This document shows, piece after piece, positions 39,537 to 47,980 of a DNA stretch of 48,000 bases; the first letter of the stretch is position 1, and each line of letters begins with the position of its first letter. Origin of the DNA: Streptomyces longispororuber (lineage in GTDB: Bacteria; Actinomycetota; Actinomycetes; Streptomycetales; Streptomycetaceae); the NCBI RefSeq assembly GCF_024448165.1, contig NZ_JAMOLN010000051.1, forward strand, positions 1-48,000, read 5' to 3'. The notes beneath the pieces were generated by a model. That model ran no database searches and was not told the origin of the DNA. It was given only the letters and a program-made list of their open reading frames with translations. The position numbers were made by a program, and so were the translations under genes.

Positions 39537-40480
39537 GTCCGCCTCCCCTCGCGTCCGGCGACGAGGTCGTCGACGGAGACGGTCAGCTTGTCCGGGTCGA
39601 CCGGGGCCCGGTCCTCGACCCGCTCGCCGGCGCCCGGCCTGGCCCGGCTGGTCGCCCACTCCACGAGGTGGCGGTAGCAGGCGCGCCGGTCGGCGGCGGA
39701 CAGCGGCGCCCGCCGGATCGCCGCGACGAAGCCCCAGACGTACTCGGCGAGCAGCCGGGGCGTCGGGTGCAGCGGGCCCGCCCTGCGCGGGTCGAGGTTG
39801 ACGCACCGGGAGCGCTTGGACGGGTTGGCCCGCTCGGCGCGGGTGGGGTGGTCGCGACGGAAGTACAGCAGCTCGGGCACCTGGTGGAAGGGTCCGTGCA
39901 GACCGATCTCGGCGACGAAGGTGCGGTCCGCGTGGTGGTAGCTGTCGTGCGGCTTGACCCGGCGCAGCACGTCGGCCCTGATCACGCCGTAGAAGTCGTC
40001 GCCGCCGGGCTCGAACAGCATGCTGCGGAACCGCTCGGGCGCCCGCGGCGAGTCGGTGGCCAGCGTGTACGCGTAGGGGACCTTGACCTGGCCGTCCTCG
40101 TCGATGACCGCCTGGTCGGCGTGCGCGAGGATCACTGAGGGCCGCTCGTCCAGCGCGTCCACGCAGCGCCGCAGCAGGTCCCTGGCGTACAGGTCGTCGT
40201 GCGAGGCCCACTTGAAGAGTTCGCCGTGGCACTGGGTGAACACGTAGTTGTGGTTCGGGGCGGCGCCGATGTTGCGGGGCAGCCGGATGTAGCGGATGCG
40301 CGCGTCCTGCGCGGCGTACTTGCGGCAGATGTCCTGGGTGCCGTCGGTCGACGCGTTGTCGGTGATGACCAGTTCGAAGTCCTCGTACGTCTGGCCCAGC
40401 AGCGCGTCGAGCGACTCGGCCAGGTACTCCTCGCCGTTGTACACGGGCAGGCCGATGCTCAGCCTGGGGTGGGAGGTCAT
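39533..40480 (-). CDS. Glycosyltransferase family 2
   Basis: A 315-residue inverting GT-A glycosyltransferase, cytoplasmic, without membrane helices. LSIGLPVYNGEEYLAESLDALLG opens the nucleotide-sugar domain, TDNASTDGT follows, and KWASHDDLYA contains the DxD-type metal-binding pair. FYGVIRADVLRRV and the Arg-rich C-terminus are common in this family. Donor and acceptor unknown. ATG 40480 has GAGGA upstream and overlaps the flippase stop by four bases. Confidence 0.9.
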   Translation of the reverse strand: MTSHPRLSIGLPVYNGEEYLAESLDALLGQTYEDFELVITDNASTDGTQDICRKYAAQDARIRYIRLPRNIGAAPNHNYVFTQCHGELFKWASHDDLYARDLLRRCVDALDERPSVILAHADQAVIDEDGQVKVPYAYTLATDSPRAPERFRSMLFEPGGDDFYGVIRADVLRRVKPHDSYHHADRTFVAEIGLHGPFHQVPELLYFRRDHPTRAERANPSKRSRCVNLDPRRAGPLHPTPRLLAEYVWGFVAAIRRAPLSAADRRACYRHLVEWATSRARPGAGERVEDRAPVDPDKLTVSVDDLVAGREGRRT

Positions 40481-41784
40481 GTCGTCCTCACTTCGGGGAT
40501 GGGGGTGGGGCGGCGCTCGCGCAGGGCGGATCGCAGCTGCAGCCACCACACGGCGGAGCCGCAGACCGTCGCGGCGGCGACGCCCCAGGCCGAGCCGACC
40601 GTGCCCGCGGCGGCCGCGCCGCCGAGCCCGCCGATGACGTAGCAGGTGGAGGCGATCAGCTGGCTGCGCAGGCTGCGCCGGGCCGCGGCGAGCGCGCGCA
40701 GTCCGGCCGCGGCGCCGGTGCCGAGGCCCGCGCCGGCGACGCCGAGCGTGACCGGCACGATGAGCTGCGACGCGGCGGGCCAGACGTCGCCGAGGGCGAG
40801 TTCGCCGAGCCGGTCCGGCATCAGCAGCAGCGCCGCGCCCCACAGCAGCGCGGCGACGGCCTGCACGCCGCCCAGCAGCAGGCAGAAGACGCCCAGGCGG
40901 TGCGGTGCGCGGCGCAGCACCCGGGCCGCTTCGGCGACGGTGACCAGCGAGAGTCCCATCAGGACGGCCATGAACGGGCCGAGCAGCAGTTCGGCACCGC
41001 GCACCACGCCGACCGCGCTGACGCCGACGATCGCGCCGAGCCCGTACGCGCGCAGCTGGCCGGCGCCGCTCACGCCGACGTTCTCGATCAGGTAGCGGCT
41101 GCCGAGGTCGCGGTGGTCGCGCAGCCACGTGCGGGCTCCGGACACGCGGGGCCGGATGCCGGACTGGAACCAGCCGTACGCCGCCGCGACCGCGGCGGAG
41201 CCGCCCCAGGCGAGCACGAAGGCCGCCACGCTGCCCACGCGGGCCGCGACGACCATCGCCGGGACGAGGGCGACGCCCCACACGACGTCGTTGACGAACG
41301 CCTTCCGTCCGGTCCCTGCCGCGAAGAACGCGAACCGCCAGGCGTCCTGCAGCAGCAGCCCCGGCAGGACCACGCCGAGGCAGGCGAACGCGGGCCCCAC
41401 GTGGCCGCCGACGGCGAGCCCGGCCGCCAGGGACACCGCGCCGAGGGCGGCGCCGACACCGAGCGCGGTGCCGGACGAGCGGGCCACCGCCGTCCGCCAG
41501 GACGCGTCGGGCACACCGCTGAACCGCACCACGAGCGGGTCGGTGGCCAGGCCGCGGGAGACGCTGAGCACCACGCCGTACGTCACCCAGGCCAGGCTGA
41601 ACACGCCGAACGCGGTCAGTCCGAGGGAGCGGGCCACGTAGATGCCCACCACGAAGTTGGACAGGCTGGAGGCCGCCTGGTCGGCCAGTCCCCAGGACAG
41701 CCGGCCGACGATGGCCCGCCGGGCGTGTCCGGCCCGGGCCGCCGGTGTGGTCGTCTTCTCCCCCTCGGTGGTCATCGGGGTCAT
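40477..41784 (-). CDS. Polysaccharide flippase (Wzx / MATE-like)
   Basis: A 435-residue membrane protein with about 12-13 hydrophobic helices after a short hydrophilic start. WGLADQAASSLSNFVVGIYVARSLG in TM1 is the typical Wzx-type opening. It would flip lipid-linked glycan repeat units across the membrane. Start ATG 41784 overlaps the upstream stop; a second in-frame ATG at 41775 is also possible. Its presence implies that at least one complete lipid-linked oligosaccharide is assembled by this operon. Confidence 0.87.
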   Translation of the reverse strand: MTPMTTEGEKTTTPAARAGHARRAIVGRLSWGLADQAASSLSNFVVGIYVARSLGLTAFGVFSLAWVTYGVVLSVSRGLATDPLVVRFSGVPDASWRTAVARSSGTALGVGAALGAVSLAAGLAVGGHVGPAFACLGVVLPGLLLQDAWRFAFFAAGTGRKAFVNDVVWGVALVPAMVVAARVGSVAAFVLAWGGSAAVAAAYGWFQSGIRPRVSGARTWLRDHRDLGSRYLIENVGVSGAGQLRAYGLGAIVGVSAVGVVRGAELLLGPFMAVLMGLSLVTVAEAARVLRRAPHRLGVFCLLLGGVQAVAALLWGAALLLMPDRLGELALGDVWPAASQLIVPVTLGVAGAGLGTGAAAGLRALAAARRSLRSQLIASTCYVIGGLGGAAAAGTVGSAWGVAAATVCGSAVWWLQLRSALRERRPTPIPEVRTT

Positions 41785-43055
41785 GCCTTGATCAGCCCAG
41801 CGCCGTGCAGGGCGTCGGCCGCGCCCGCGACGGTGTCGAACGGCAGCCCCGACCGCTCGGCGACGTCGAGCAGGCTGTGCTCGCCGTCGGAGAGGCTGAG
41901 CACCCAGAGCATGGCCATCTGGGCCTGCTGGGTGTCGCTGCGCCCGCCGAGCGCCTCGTACAACCCGCGCCGTCCCAGCTGTGGTTCGCCGTAGGGGCTG
42001 AGGTTGACGTAGCTGCGGTTGCGGTCGAGGACGTCGAACGCCTCGCGGCACACCGCGAGGGTGTCGGCCATCGCATCGGGCGAGACGAAGTCCGGGTTGT
42101 CGGCCGAGGTGTGGTACTCGGGGTAGCCCGCGTACGGGGTGCGGCTGAGCGAGCCCACGCCGAGGTCGAACCCGGGCGAGCAGTACTGCCGCTCGTCGTA
42201 GCCGTACGGGGTGAACTCGTCGACGCGATGGGGGCGTTCGGACGTGGTGAGCACGTGCCGCAGCACCCGGTCGATCTCCGCGTCGCCGCGTCTGCTCTGT
42301 TTGTAGGTGAGCGAGCCGCGGTCGCCCGCGCAGGCCAGCACGAGGCCGTGCTTGACCTGCTCGATCCGGTCCGCGTTGCGGGCCAGCCAGGTGATCGCGC
42401 CGATGGTGCCGGGCGCGAAGATGAACCGGTAGGTGTAGTAGGGCGATCGCTCGGCGAGCGCCCGGGCCAGGTACGTCGCCACGGCGATGCCGGCCAGGTT
42501 GTCGTTGGCCAGCGACGGGTGGCAGACGTGGCAGGAGACGATCACCTCGTCGGGGACCTGGCCGGGGATCACGTGCTCGGCGTAGGTGAGGTGGCCGTCG
42601 GCGAGCGTGGAGTCGATCCGTACCTCGTACTCGCCGTCCGGCAGCGCGTCGAGGGTCTCCTGGGCGAGGCAGAAGCCCCACTCCGGTTTGTAGTAACTGG
42701 TGCGGTACGGCACCCAGTTCGGGTGGTCGGGCAGGGTGTGCAGATGGGCGCGGAGTTCGGTGAGCGGCATTTTCGTCGCCACCGGCACGCTGTAGCCGAG
42801 CACGTGCAGGCTGGACGCGGCGAAGTCGACGACGCGTCGGCCGGTGGCGTCGGCGACGTAGGCGTCGCGGATGTTCCACTCCTGCGGCACCGTCCAGTCG
42901 AGCACCTGGGTCCCGGTCGGTACCTCGTGCGTCCGCAACGGCAGGTACTCGCCGACGATGTCCAGGGTGGCGCGCACCCCGTCGCCGGTGATGCTCCGGC
43001 ACAGCGGGTACAGCCGCCGCACCAGTGCGTGCATCTCCTCGCCGACCGCTGTCAT
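41781..43055 (-). CDS. DUF4910/DUF2172-type aminopeptidase-like protein
   Basis: A 424-residue cytoplasmic protein with a metallopeptidase M28-like core: CHVCHPSLANDNLAG (175-189) supplies His and Asp ligands, DERQYCSPG a further acidic residue, and EYHTSADN the last His. The region before it (GYSVPVATKMPLTELRAHL...RTSYYKPEWGFCL) is the PA-like insertion, and the C-terminal ~70 residues form a winged-helix-like segment. Such proteins recur in polysaccharide and modified-sugar clusters, where they may hydrolyse an amide or remove an amino acid. ATG 43055 overlaps the preceding stop. Confidence 0.82.
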   Translation of the reverse strand: MTAVGEEMHALVRRLYPLCRSITGDGVRATLDIVGEYLPLRTHEVPTGTQVLDWTVPQEWNIRDAYVADATGRRVVDFAASSLHVLGYSVPVATKMPLTELRAHLHTLPDHPNWVPYRTSYYKPEWGFCLAQETLDALPDGEYEVRIDSTLADGHLTYAEHVIPGQVPDEVIVSCHVCHPSLANDNLAGIAVATYLARALAERSPYYTYRFIFAPGTIGAITWLARNADRIEQVKHGLVLACAGDRGSLTYKQSRRGDAEIDRVLRHVLTTSERPHRVDEFTPYGYDERQYCSPGFDLGVGSLSRTPYAGYPEYHTSADNPDFVSPDAMADTLAVCREAFDVLDRNRSYVNLSPYGEPQLGRRGLYEALGGRSDTQQAQMAMLWVLSLSDGEHSLLDVAERSGLPFDTVAGAADALHGAGLIKA

Positions 43056-44077
43056 CGGCGCCACCGCAGGGTGTCGTCGACGGCGCCCGCGTCGGACGCC
43101 GCGCGGAGCACGGCGAGGCGGGTGAAGCGTTGCTCGAAGTCCTTCTTGGTCAGCCCGAACTTCTGGTATGCCTCGGCGAGTTCGAGTGCGCCCCGCTTGA
43201 CCGTCCACTCGCAGTCGAAGCCGGGGATCGCGGCGCGGAAGCGGGCGAAGTCGACCCGGTACGAGCGCGGGTCGGCGCCGTTCTCCCCGGTGATCCGCAC
43301 CTTCGCGCCGGACACCGCCTCGGCTACCTGTTCGGCGATCTCGGCGACGGTGACGTTGTTGACCTCGCTGCCGATGTTGAAGGCCCGGTCGTGCACGGCC
43401 TCGCGGGGCGCGGTCAGCGCGGCCGTGAAGGCGCGGGCGATGTCGGCGGCGTGCACCAGCGGGCGCCACGGCGTGCCGTCGGAGAGGACGAGGACCTCGC
43501 CGGACAGCAGGGCGTGGCCCACCAGGTTGTTCAGCACGATGTCGGCGCGCAGCCGTGGCGAGTGGCCGAAGGCGGTGGCGTTGCGCATGTACACCGGCGT
43601 GAAGTCGTCGTCGGCCAGGGCGTGCAGGTCGTCCTCGACGCGCACCTTGGACTCCGCGTACGGCGTGACGGGGCGCAACGGGGCGTCCTCGGCGACCAGT
43701 TCGTCACCGCCGGCGGCGCCGTACACCGAGCAGGTGGACGCGTACAGGAAGCGGGTCACCCCGGCGTCGCGGGCCAGTCGGGCCAGTCGGACGGACGCGT
43801 GGTGGTTGATGTCGTAGGTGAGTTCAGGGGCGAGCGATCCCAGCGGGTCGTTGGAGAGCGCGGCCAGGTGGATCACGGCGTCCACCCCGGCCACGTGCTC
43901 GGCCGTGACGTCGCGCAGGTCGACCCGCTGCCCGGGCGGGTCCGCGGGCGTCGGGCCGAGGACACAGTCGGCGAACAGGCCGGCGTCGAGACCGACGACC
44001 TCGTGCCCGGCGGCCGTGAGGACCGGGGCCATCACGGTGCCCAGGTAGCCCTGGTGTCCGGTGAGCAGTACGCGCAA
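43052..44077 (-). CDS. NAD-dependent epimerase/reductase (extended SDR)
   Basis: A 341-residue Rossmann-fold sugar nucleotide enzyme: GHQGYLG (7-13) for NAD, ASTCSVYG (113-120) with the catalytic Ser/Thr, and Y140-x3-K144 (YAESK). 4,6-dehydratases normally have TDExYG in place of the STCSVYG block, so this looks like an epimerase or reductase and not the missing dehydratase. TTG start (CAA at 44075-44077) preceded by GGGGGA. It begins three bases after the PIG-L stop; all neighbours are sugar-modifying. Confidence 0.87.
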   Translation of the reverse strand: MRVLLTGHQGYLGTVMAPVLTAAGHEVVGLDAGLFADCVLGPTPADPPGQRVDLRDVTAEHVAGVDAVIHLAALSNDPLGSLAPELTYDINHHASVRLARLARDAGVTRFLYASTCSVYGAAGGDELVAEDAPLRPVTPYAESKVRVEDDLHALADDDFTPVYMRNATAFGHSPRLRADIVLNNLVGHALLSGEVLVLSDGTPWRPLVHAADIARAFTAALTAPREAVHDRAFNIGSEVNNVTVAEIAEQVAEAVSGAKVRITGENGADPRSYRVDFARFRAAIPGFDCEWTVKRGALELAEAYQKFGLTKKDFEQRFTRLAVLRAASDAGAVDDTLRWRR

Positions 44078-44080
44078 GGT

Positions 44081-44728
44081 TCAGTCCCCCAGGTCGAGCG
44101 TGAGTTTGGTGGCGGCGAACGCCTCGGCGTAGCGGGCGTGGCATTCGATGCCGCGGATGCGGGCGAGGCCGAGGAAGGCCTCGCGGTCGTACCAGGGCCG
44201 GTGCCGCTGCGAGGGGTAGTGCTCCTGCAGCAGCCTGACCTTCTGCTCGGCGAGCTCCGGGGTCAGCGGCTGGTACGCGGACGGGCGGCCGAGGTCGCCG
44301 TCCCACTTGACGATCTCGTAGCCGAGGACGAGGTGGTCGCGGAACGCGGTGGGGATCAGCCGGGCCAGGCCGCGGTGGTCCTGGTGCGCGTCGTCGGTGC
44401 GCGGGGCCAGGACCAGGTCGGGGTCGGTCCGCTCGCGCAGTTCCTCGACGGCGGCCTTGGCCTCCTCCCAGTGGGCGGGCAGCCGGCCGTCCGGCAGTTT
44501 GAGCACGGTCAGGCGCAGGTCGGCGTCCGGGCAGAACGCGGCGAGCGCGGCCTGCTCCTCCTGTTCGCGGTCGGTGCCGCCGCCGGAGAGCACGAGGGCG
44601 TCGACCCGGATTCCCGGCCGCGCGCGGCAGATCGCGAGCAGGGTGCCGCCCGCGCCGATGGCGATGTCGTCGCAGTGCGCGCCCACCGCGACGATCCGGT
44701 CCAGGGGGCCGGCCCCGAGCCGGATCAC
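44081..44728 (-). CDS. PIG-L family deacetylase
   Basis: A 215-residue zinc-dependent N-deacetylase: AHCDD at 17-21 and HQDH (116-119) are the family's zinc site. The family removes acetyl groups from N-acetylglucosamine-type sugars (MshB, GlcNAc-PI de-N-acetylase, BshB). Here it may deacetylate a lipid- or nucleotide-linked amino sugar, or act with the aminopeptidase-like protein. GTG start (44726-44728) overlaps the cytidylyltransferase stop (GTGA). Confidence 0.87.
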   Translation of the reverse strand: MIRLGAGPLDRIVAVGAHCDDIAIGAGGTLLAICRARPGIRVDALVLSGGGTDREQEEQAALAAFCPDADLRLTVLKLPDGRLPAHWEEAKAAVEELRERTDPDLVLAPRTDDAHQDHRGLARLIPTAFRDHLVLGYEIVKWDGDLGRPSAYQPLTPELAEQKVRLLQEHYPSQRHRPWYDREAFLGLARIRGIECHARYAEAFAATKLTLDLGD

Positions 44729-45522
44729 GCGGACCCCGCGACGGCGGCGGCGCGTTCCCACACGGCCCACGGGCGGTCGCCCCTGGCGTAGGCGTCGTCG
44801 AGGGCGGCGCGCTCCTTCACCGTGTCGGTCGGCTTCCAGAAGCCGCGGTGCTGGTGGGCCACGAGCCGTCCCTGCTTGGCGAGTTGGGCGCAGCCGTCGG
44901 CGACCAGGTCGCCGTTCTCCGGTATGTGGTCGAAGACTTCCTGGCGGAGCACGAAGTAGCCGCCGTTCTCCCACAGCGGCATGTCGCTCACCGCGGTGAT
45001 GCCGCCCACCAGACCGTCCTCGCCGAGGTCCACGCAGTGGAACGAGGACTGCGGCGGCACCACCATCATCGACGCGCCGGCGTCCCGCCCGGCGAAGGAG
45101 TCGATCATCTGCGGCAGCGGGGCGTCGGTCAGCACGTCGGCGTAGTTGGCGAGGAACATCTCGTCGCCGTCCAGGTGGTGGCGGACCCGGCGCAGCCGCT
45201 CACCGATCGGTGACTCGATGCCGGTCTGCGCGAACGTGATCGTCCAGTCGGCTATGTCGGTGGAGAGCAGTTCGGTCCGCCCGCCGCGCAGCACGAAGTC
45301 GTTGGACGTCGTCTCCTCGTAGGTGAGGAAGAAGTTCTTGATGTGGTGGGCGCCGTAGCCGAGGCACAGGATGAACTCCTTGTGCCCGAAGTGCGCGTAG
45401 TAGCGCATGACGTGCCAGATCAGCGGCCTGGGGCCGACCATCGCCATCGGCTTGGGCACGTCGTCGGAGGTTCCGTTGCGCATGCGCATCCCGTAACCGC
45501 CGCAGAACAGGACGACCTTCAT
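44725..45522 (-). CDS. rfbF: Glucose-1-phosphate cytidylyltransferase
   Basis: A 265-residue sugar nucleotidyltransferase making CDP-glucose from CTP and glucose 1-phosphate. The N-terminal FCGGYGMRMR signature, VPKPM with the catalytic Lys, IWHVMRYYAHFGHKEFILCLGY and NYADVLTD are diagnostic of the RfbF branch, as opposed to the RmlA thymidylyl branch. This marks the operon as building a CDP-linked deoxysugar. ATG 45522 has GAGGTAAC upstream. The following 4,6-dehydratase step is not encoded in this window. Confidence 0.9.
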   Translation of the reverse strand: MKVVLFCGGYGMRMRNGTSDDVPKPMAMVGPRPLIWHVMRYYAHFGHKEFILCLGYGAHHIKNFFLTYEETTSNDFVLRGGRTELLSTDIADWTITFAQTGIESPIGERLRRVRHHLDGDEMFLANYADVLTDAPLPQMIDSFAGRDAGASMMVVPPQSSFHCVDLGEDGLVGGITAVSDMPLWENGGYFVLRQEVFDHIPENGDLVADGCAQLAKQGRLVAHQHRGFWKPTDTVKERAALDDAYARGDRPWAVWERAAAVAGSA

Positions 45523-46772
45523 GCTGTTACCTCTTTCACCGGCGTGGCCTCGACGATGCTCAGTTCCGGGATGGGGAAGACGAGCCGGCCACCCCACTCG
45601 TGCACGTAGGAGAGCTGCTCGACCAGTTCGGTCCGCAGGTTCCACGGCAGGACGAGGACGTAGTCCGGCCGGTCGGTCTCGATCTGCTCGGGCGGCAGGA
45701 TCGGGATGCGGGTGCCCGGGGTGAACCTGCCGTGCTTGTAGGGGTTGCGGTCGACGGTGTACGCGAGCAGGTCGGGCCGGATGCCGCAGTGGTTGAGCAG
45801 CGTGTTGCCCTTGCCGGGGGCGCCGTAGCCGACGACCGACTTGCCTTCCTCGGCGGCGGTGATGAGGAAGGCGAGGAGGTCGCGGCGCACCTTGGCGACC
45901 CGGGCGGAGAACTCGGTGTACCCGGACAGTTCCTGCAGTCCTGCGGCCTTCTCCCGGGCCAGCACGTCGGCCACCCGCTCGGTCGGCTCGCCGGCCGCCT
46001 CGGCGGGCCGGGCCCAGAGCCGGATGGAGCCGCCGTGCGTGGGCAGCAACTCGACGTCCACGAGGGCGAGTCCGCCGCTGGCGAGGGCCCGGATCGCGGC
46101 GGCGACCGTGTAGTACTGGAAGTGCTCGTGGTAGATCGTGTCGTACTGGTTCTCCTCGATCAGCGTCAGCAGGTGCTGCACCTCGATGGAGACCCAGCCG
46201 TCGTCGGCGACCAGGGCGCGCAGGCCCTTCGTGAAGCCGACGACGTCGGGGATGTGCGCGTACACGTTGTTGGCGACGACCAGGTCGGCCGGGCCGTGCT
46301 CGGCGCGGACGGCCGAGCCGGTGTCCGGGCTCAGGAACGCGGTGAGCGTGGGCACGCCCGCCTCCCGGGCCGCGGCGCCGACGTTCACCGACGGTTCGAC
46401 GCCCAGGCAGCGGATCCCCCGGTCCACCACGTGCTTCAGCAGGTACCCGTCGTTGCTGGCGACCTCGACCACGAAGGATTCGGGTCCCAGCCCCACCTTG
46501 GTGGCCGCGTCGGCGACGAAGGTGCGCGCGTGCTCGACCCAGGACGTCGAGAAGGAGGAGAAGTACGCGTACTCGCTGAACGTGTCCTCGGGCGTGATCA
46601 GCGGCGGGATCTGCGCCAGCCAGCAGTCCGTGCAGACCCGCAGGTGGAGCGGGTACGCCGGTTCCGGCTGGTCGAGTCGGTCCGCGGCGAGGAAGCTCTC
46701 GCACGGTGGCGTCGCCCCGAGATCGACGACGCTGGCCATGGCTTCCGAGCCGCAGAGTCGGCATCGTGTCAT
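45519..46772 (-). CDS. Sugar C-methyltransferase (TylC3/NovU type)
   Basis: A 417-residue SAM-dependent methyltransferase acting on deoxysugar nucleotides. The N-terminal zinc module has C4-x2-C7 and C47-x2-C50, the SAM-binding fold contains VVEVASNDGYLL (101-112), and the C-terminal extra domain (GYGAPGKGNTLLN) completes the three-domain layout of C-3 and C-5 sugar methyltransferases. It indicates a branched-chain sugar in the polymer. ATG 46772 has GGGGGA upstream and overlaps the stop of the glycosyltransferase gene. Confidence 0.92.
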   Translation of the reverse strand: MTRCRLCGSEAMASVVDLGATPPCESFLAADRLDQPEPAYPLHLRVCTDCWLAQIPPLITPEDTFSEYAYFSSFSTSWVEHARTFVADAATKVGLGPESFVVEVASNDGYLLKHVVDRGIRCLGVEPSVNVGAAAREAGVPTLTAFLSPDTGSAVRAEHGPADLVVANNVYAHIPDVVGFTKGLRALVADDGWVSIEVQHLLTLIEENQYDTIYHEHFQYYTVAAAIRALASGGLALVDVELLPTHGGSIRLWARPAEAAGEPTERVADVLAREKAAGLQELSGYTEFSARVAKVRRDLLAFLITAAEEGKSVVGYGAPGKGNTLLNHCGIRPDLLAYTVDRNPYKHGRFTPGTRIPILPPEQIETDRPDYVLVLPWNLRTELVEQLSYVHEWGGRLVFPIPELSIVEATPVKEVTA

Positions 46773-47980
46773 CTACTGTCCCCCATTTTTTCGGTCCGCC
46801 CCGCGATGGCGGTGCGGTACTCGTCCACCAGGCGCTCCAACCCCACGGCCGGGCTGAAGCGCTGTTCGTAGCGGCTCCTGGCCGCCCGGCCCATCTCCTC
46901 GTTGCGGGCCGGGTCGGCCGTGATCCGGCGCAGGCAGGACACCAGTGACGCGGTGTCGCCCGGCCGGTGCAGCAGTCCGGTCAGTCCGTCCTCGACGAGT
47001 TCGACGAAGGCGCCGTGTCCGGCGGCCACGGCCGGTACCCCCGCCGCCATCGCCTCCGCGACGACCAGGCCGAACGTCTCCATGGCCATCGAGGGCGCCA
47101 CGACCGCGACCGACCGGGCGACGGCCTGCCGGACCTGGTCCGGTGTCAGCAGGCCGACGTAGCGCACGTCGTCGCGGCCGGCCGCCCAGGCGGACACCTC
47201 CGGCTCCATGGGTCCGGCGCCGGCCAGCACGAGCGGCACGCCGACGCCGCCGCCCGCGGCGATCTCGTCCCACGCGGCCATCAGCAGCCGCATCCCCTTG
47301 GCCTCCGCGAGCCGCCCCAGGAACAGCACCTGCTCGCCGGTGCCCGCCCGCCGTGATTCCGGCTCCGGGACGAAGTTGTGCTTCACGGTCAGCCGCTCGG
47401 CCGGCATGCCGGAGCGCACCAGGACGTCGCGCTGCGCCGCGGAGATGCAGAAGAACCGTGCGACGCCGGACCACCACCGCCGCCGGTTGGCCGTCAGGCT
47501 GACCGCGAGCGGCACCGTCGCCAGACGGGAGTTGCGGTAGCAGCCGTGCCGGACGGCGGGCAGCGACGCCACCGATCCGACGCACTCGGTGCAGGCCCGG
47601 CCGTCCCGGTGCAGGGTGCCGGGCGGGCAGACCTGCGTGTAGTTGTGCAGCGTGGCGACGGCGGGCACGCCCGCGTCGGCGCAGGCGGCGAGGACCGCGG
47701 GCGACAGCAGCGGGAAGACGTTGTGGATGTGCACCACGTCCGGCCGCTCGGCGCGCAGCCGGACGGTGAGCTCCTTGCGTACGGCAGGGTTCCAGGGCAC
47801 CAGGAGCGGCACCGCGGCCTTGCCGCGCAGGGACTTTCCGGCGATGTCGTCGCTGCGCCGCTCGAACGTCTCGACCCGGTGTCCGGCCGCGCGCAGCAGC
47901 CCCACTTCCTGGTCGACGACGCGGTTCTCCCCGCTCGGCTGCGCCGATGAGTAGCGGTTGTGCACCACGAGGACGTGCAT
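46769..47980 (-). CDS. Glycosyltransferase family 4
   Basis: A 403-residue GT-B retaining glycosyltransferase. HNRYSSAQPSGENRVVDQE at the N-terminus is the acceptor-side opening, and VLFLGRLAEAKGM with APSMAMETFGLVVAEAMAAG (split E-x7-E motif) is the donor site. CPPGTLHRDGRACTECVG carries a Cys cluster common in this subgroup. ATG 47980 has GGGAGGTGA upstream. It is the first gene of the operon visible here; the leader continues beyond the window end, so genes further upstream are likely. Confidence 0.9.
   Translation of the reverse strand: MHVLVVHNRYSSAQPSGENRVVDQEVGLLRAAGHRVETFERRSDDIAGKSLRGKAAVPLLVPWNPAVRKELTVRLRAERPDVVHIHNVFPLLSPAVLAACADAGVPAVATLHNYTQVCPPGTLHRDGRACTECVGSVASLPAVRHGCYRNSRLATVPLAVSLTANRRRWWSGVARFFCISAAQRDVLVRSGMPAERLTVKHNFVPEPESRRAGTGEQVLFLGRLAEAKGMRLLMAAWDEIAAGGGVGVPLVLAGAGPMEPEVSAWAAGRDDVRYVGLLTPDQVRQAVARSVAVVAPSMAMETFGLVVAEAMAAGVPAVAAGHGAFVELVEDGLTGLLHRPGDTASLVSCLRRITADPARNEEMGRAARSRYEQRFSPAVGLERLVDEYRTAIAGRTEKMGDSR

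Noticed and set aside
36465..47980. Secondary-metabolite (polyketide or peptide) cluster
   Set aside because: No synthase, carrier protein or peptide synthetase; the genes are all for sugar activation, transfer and export.
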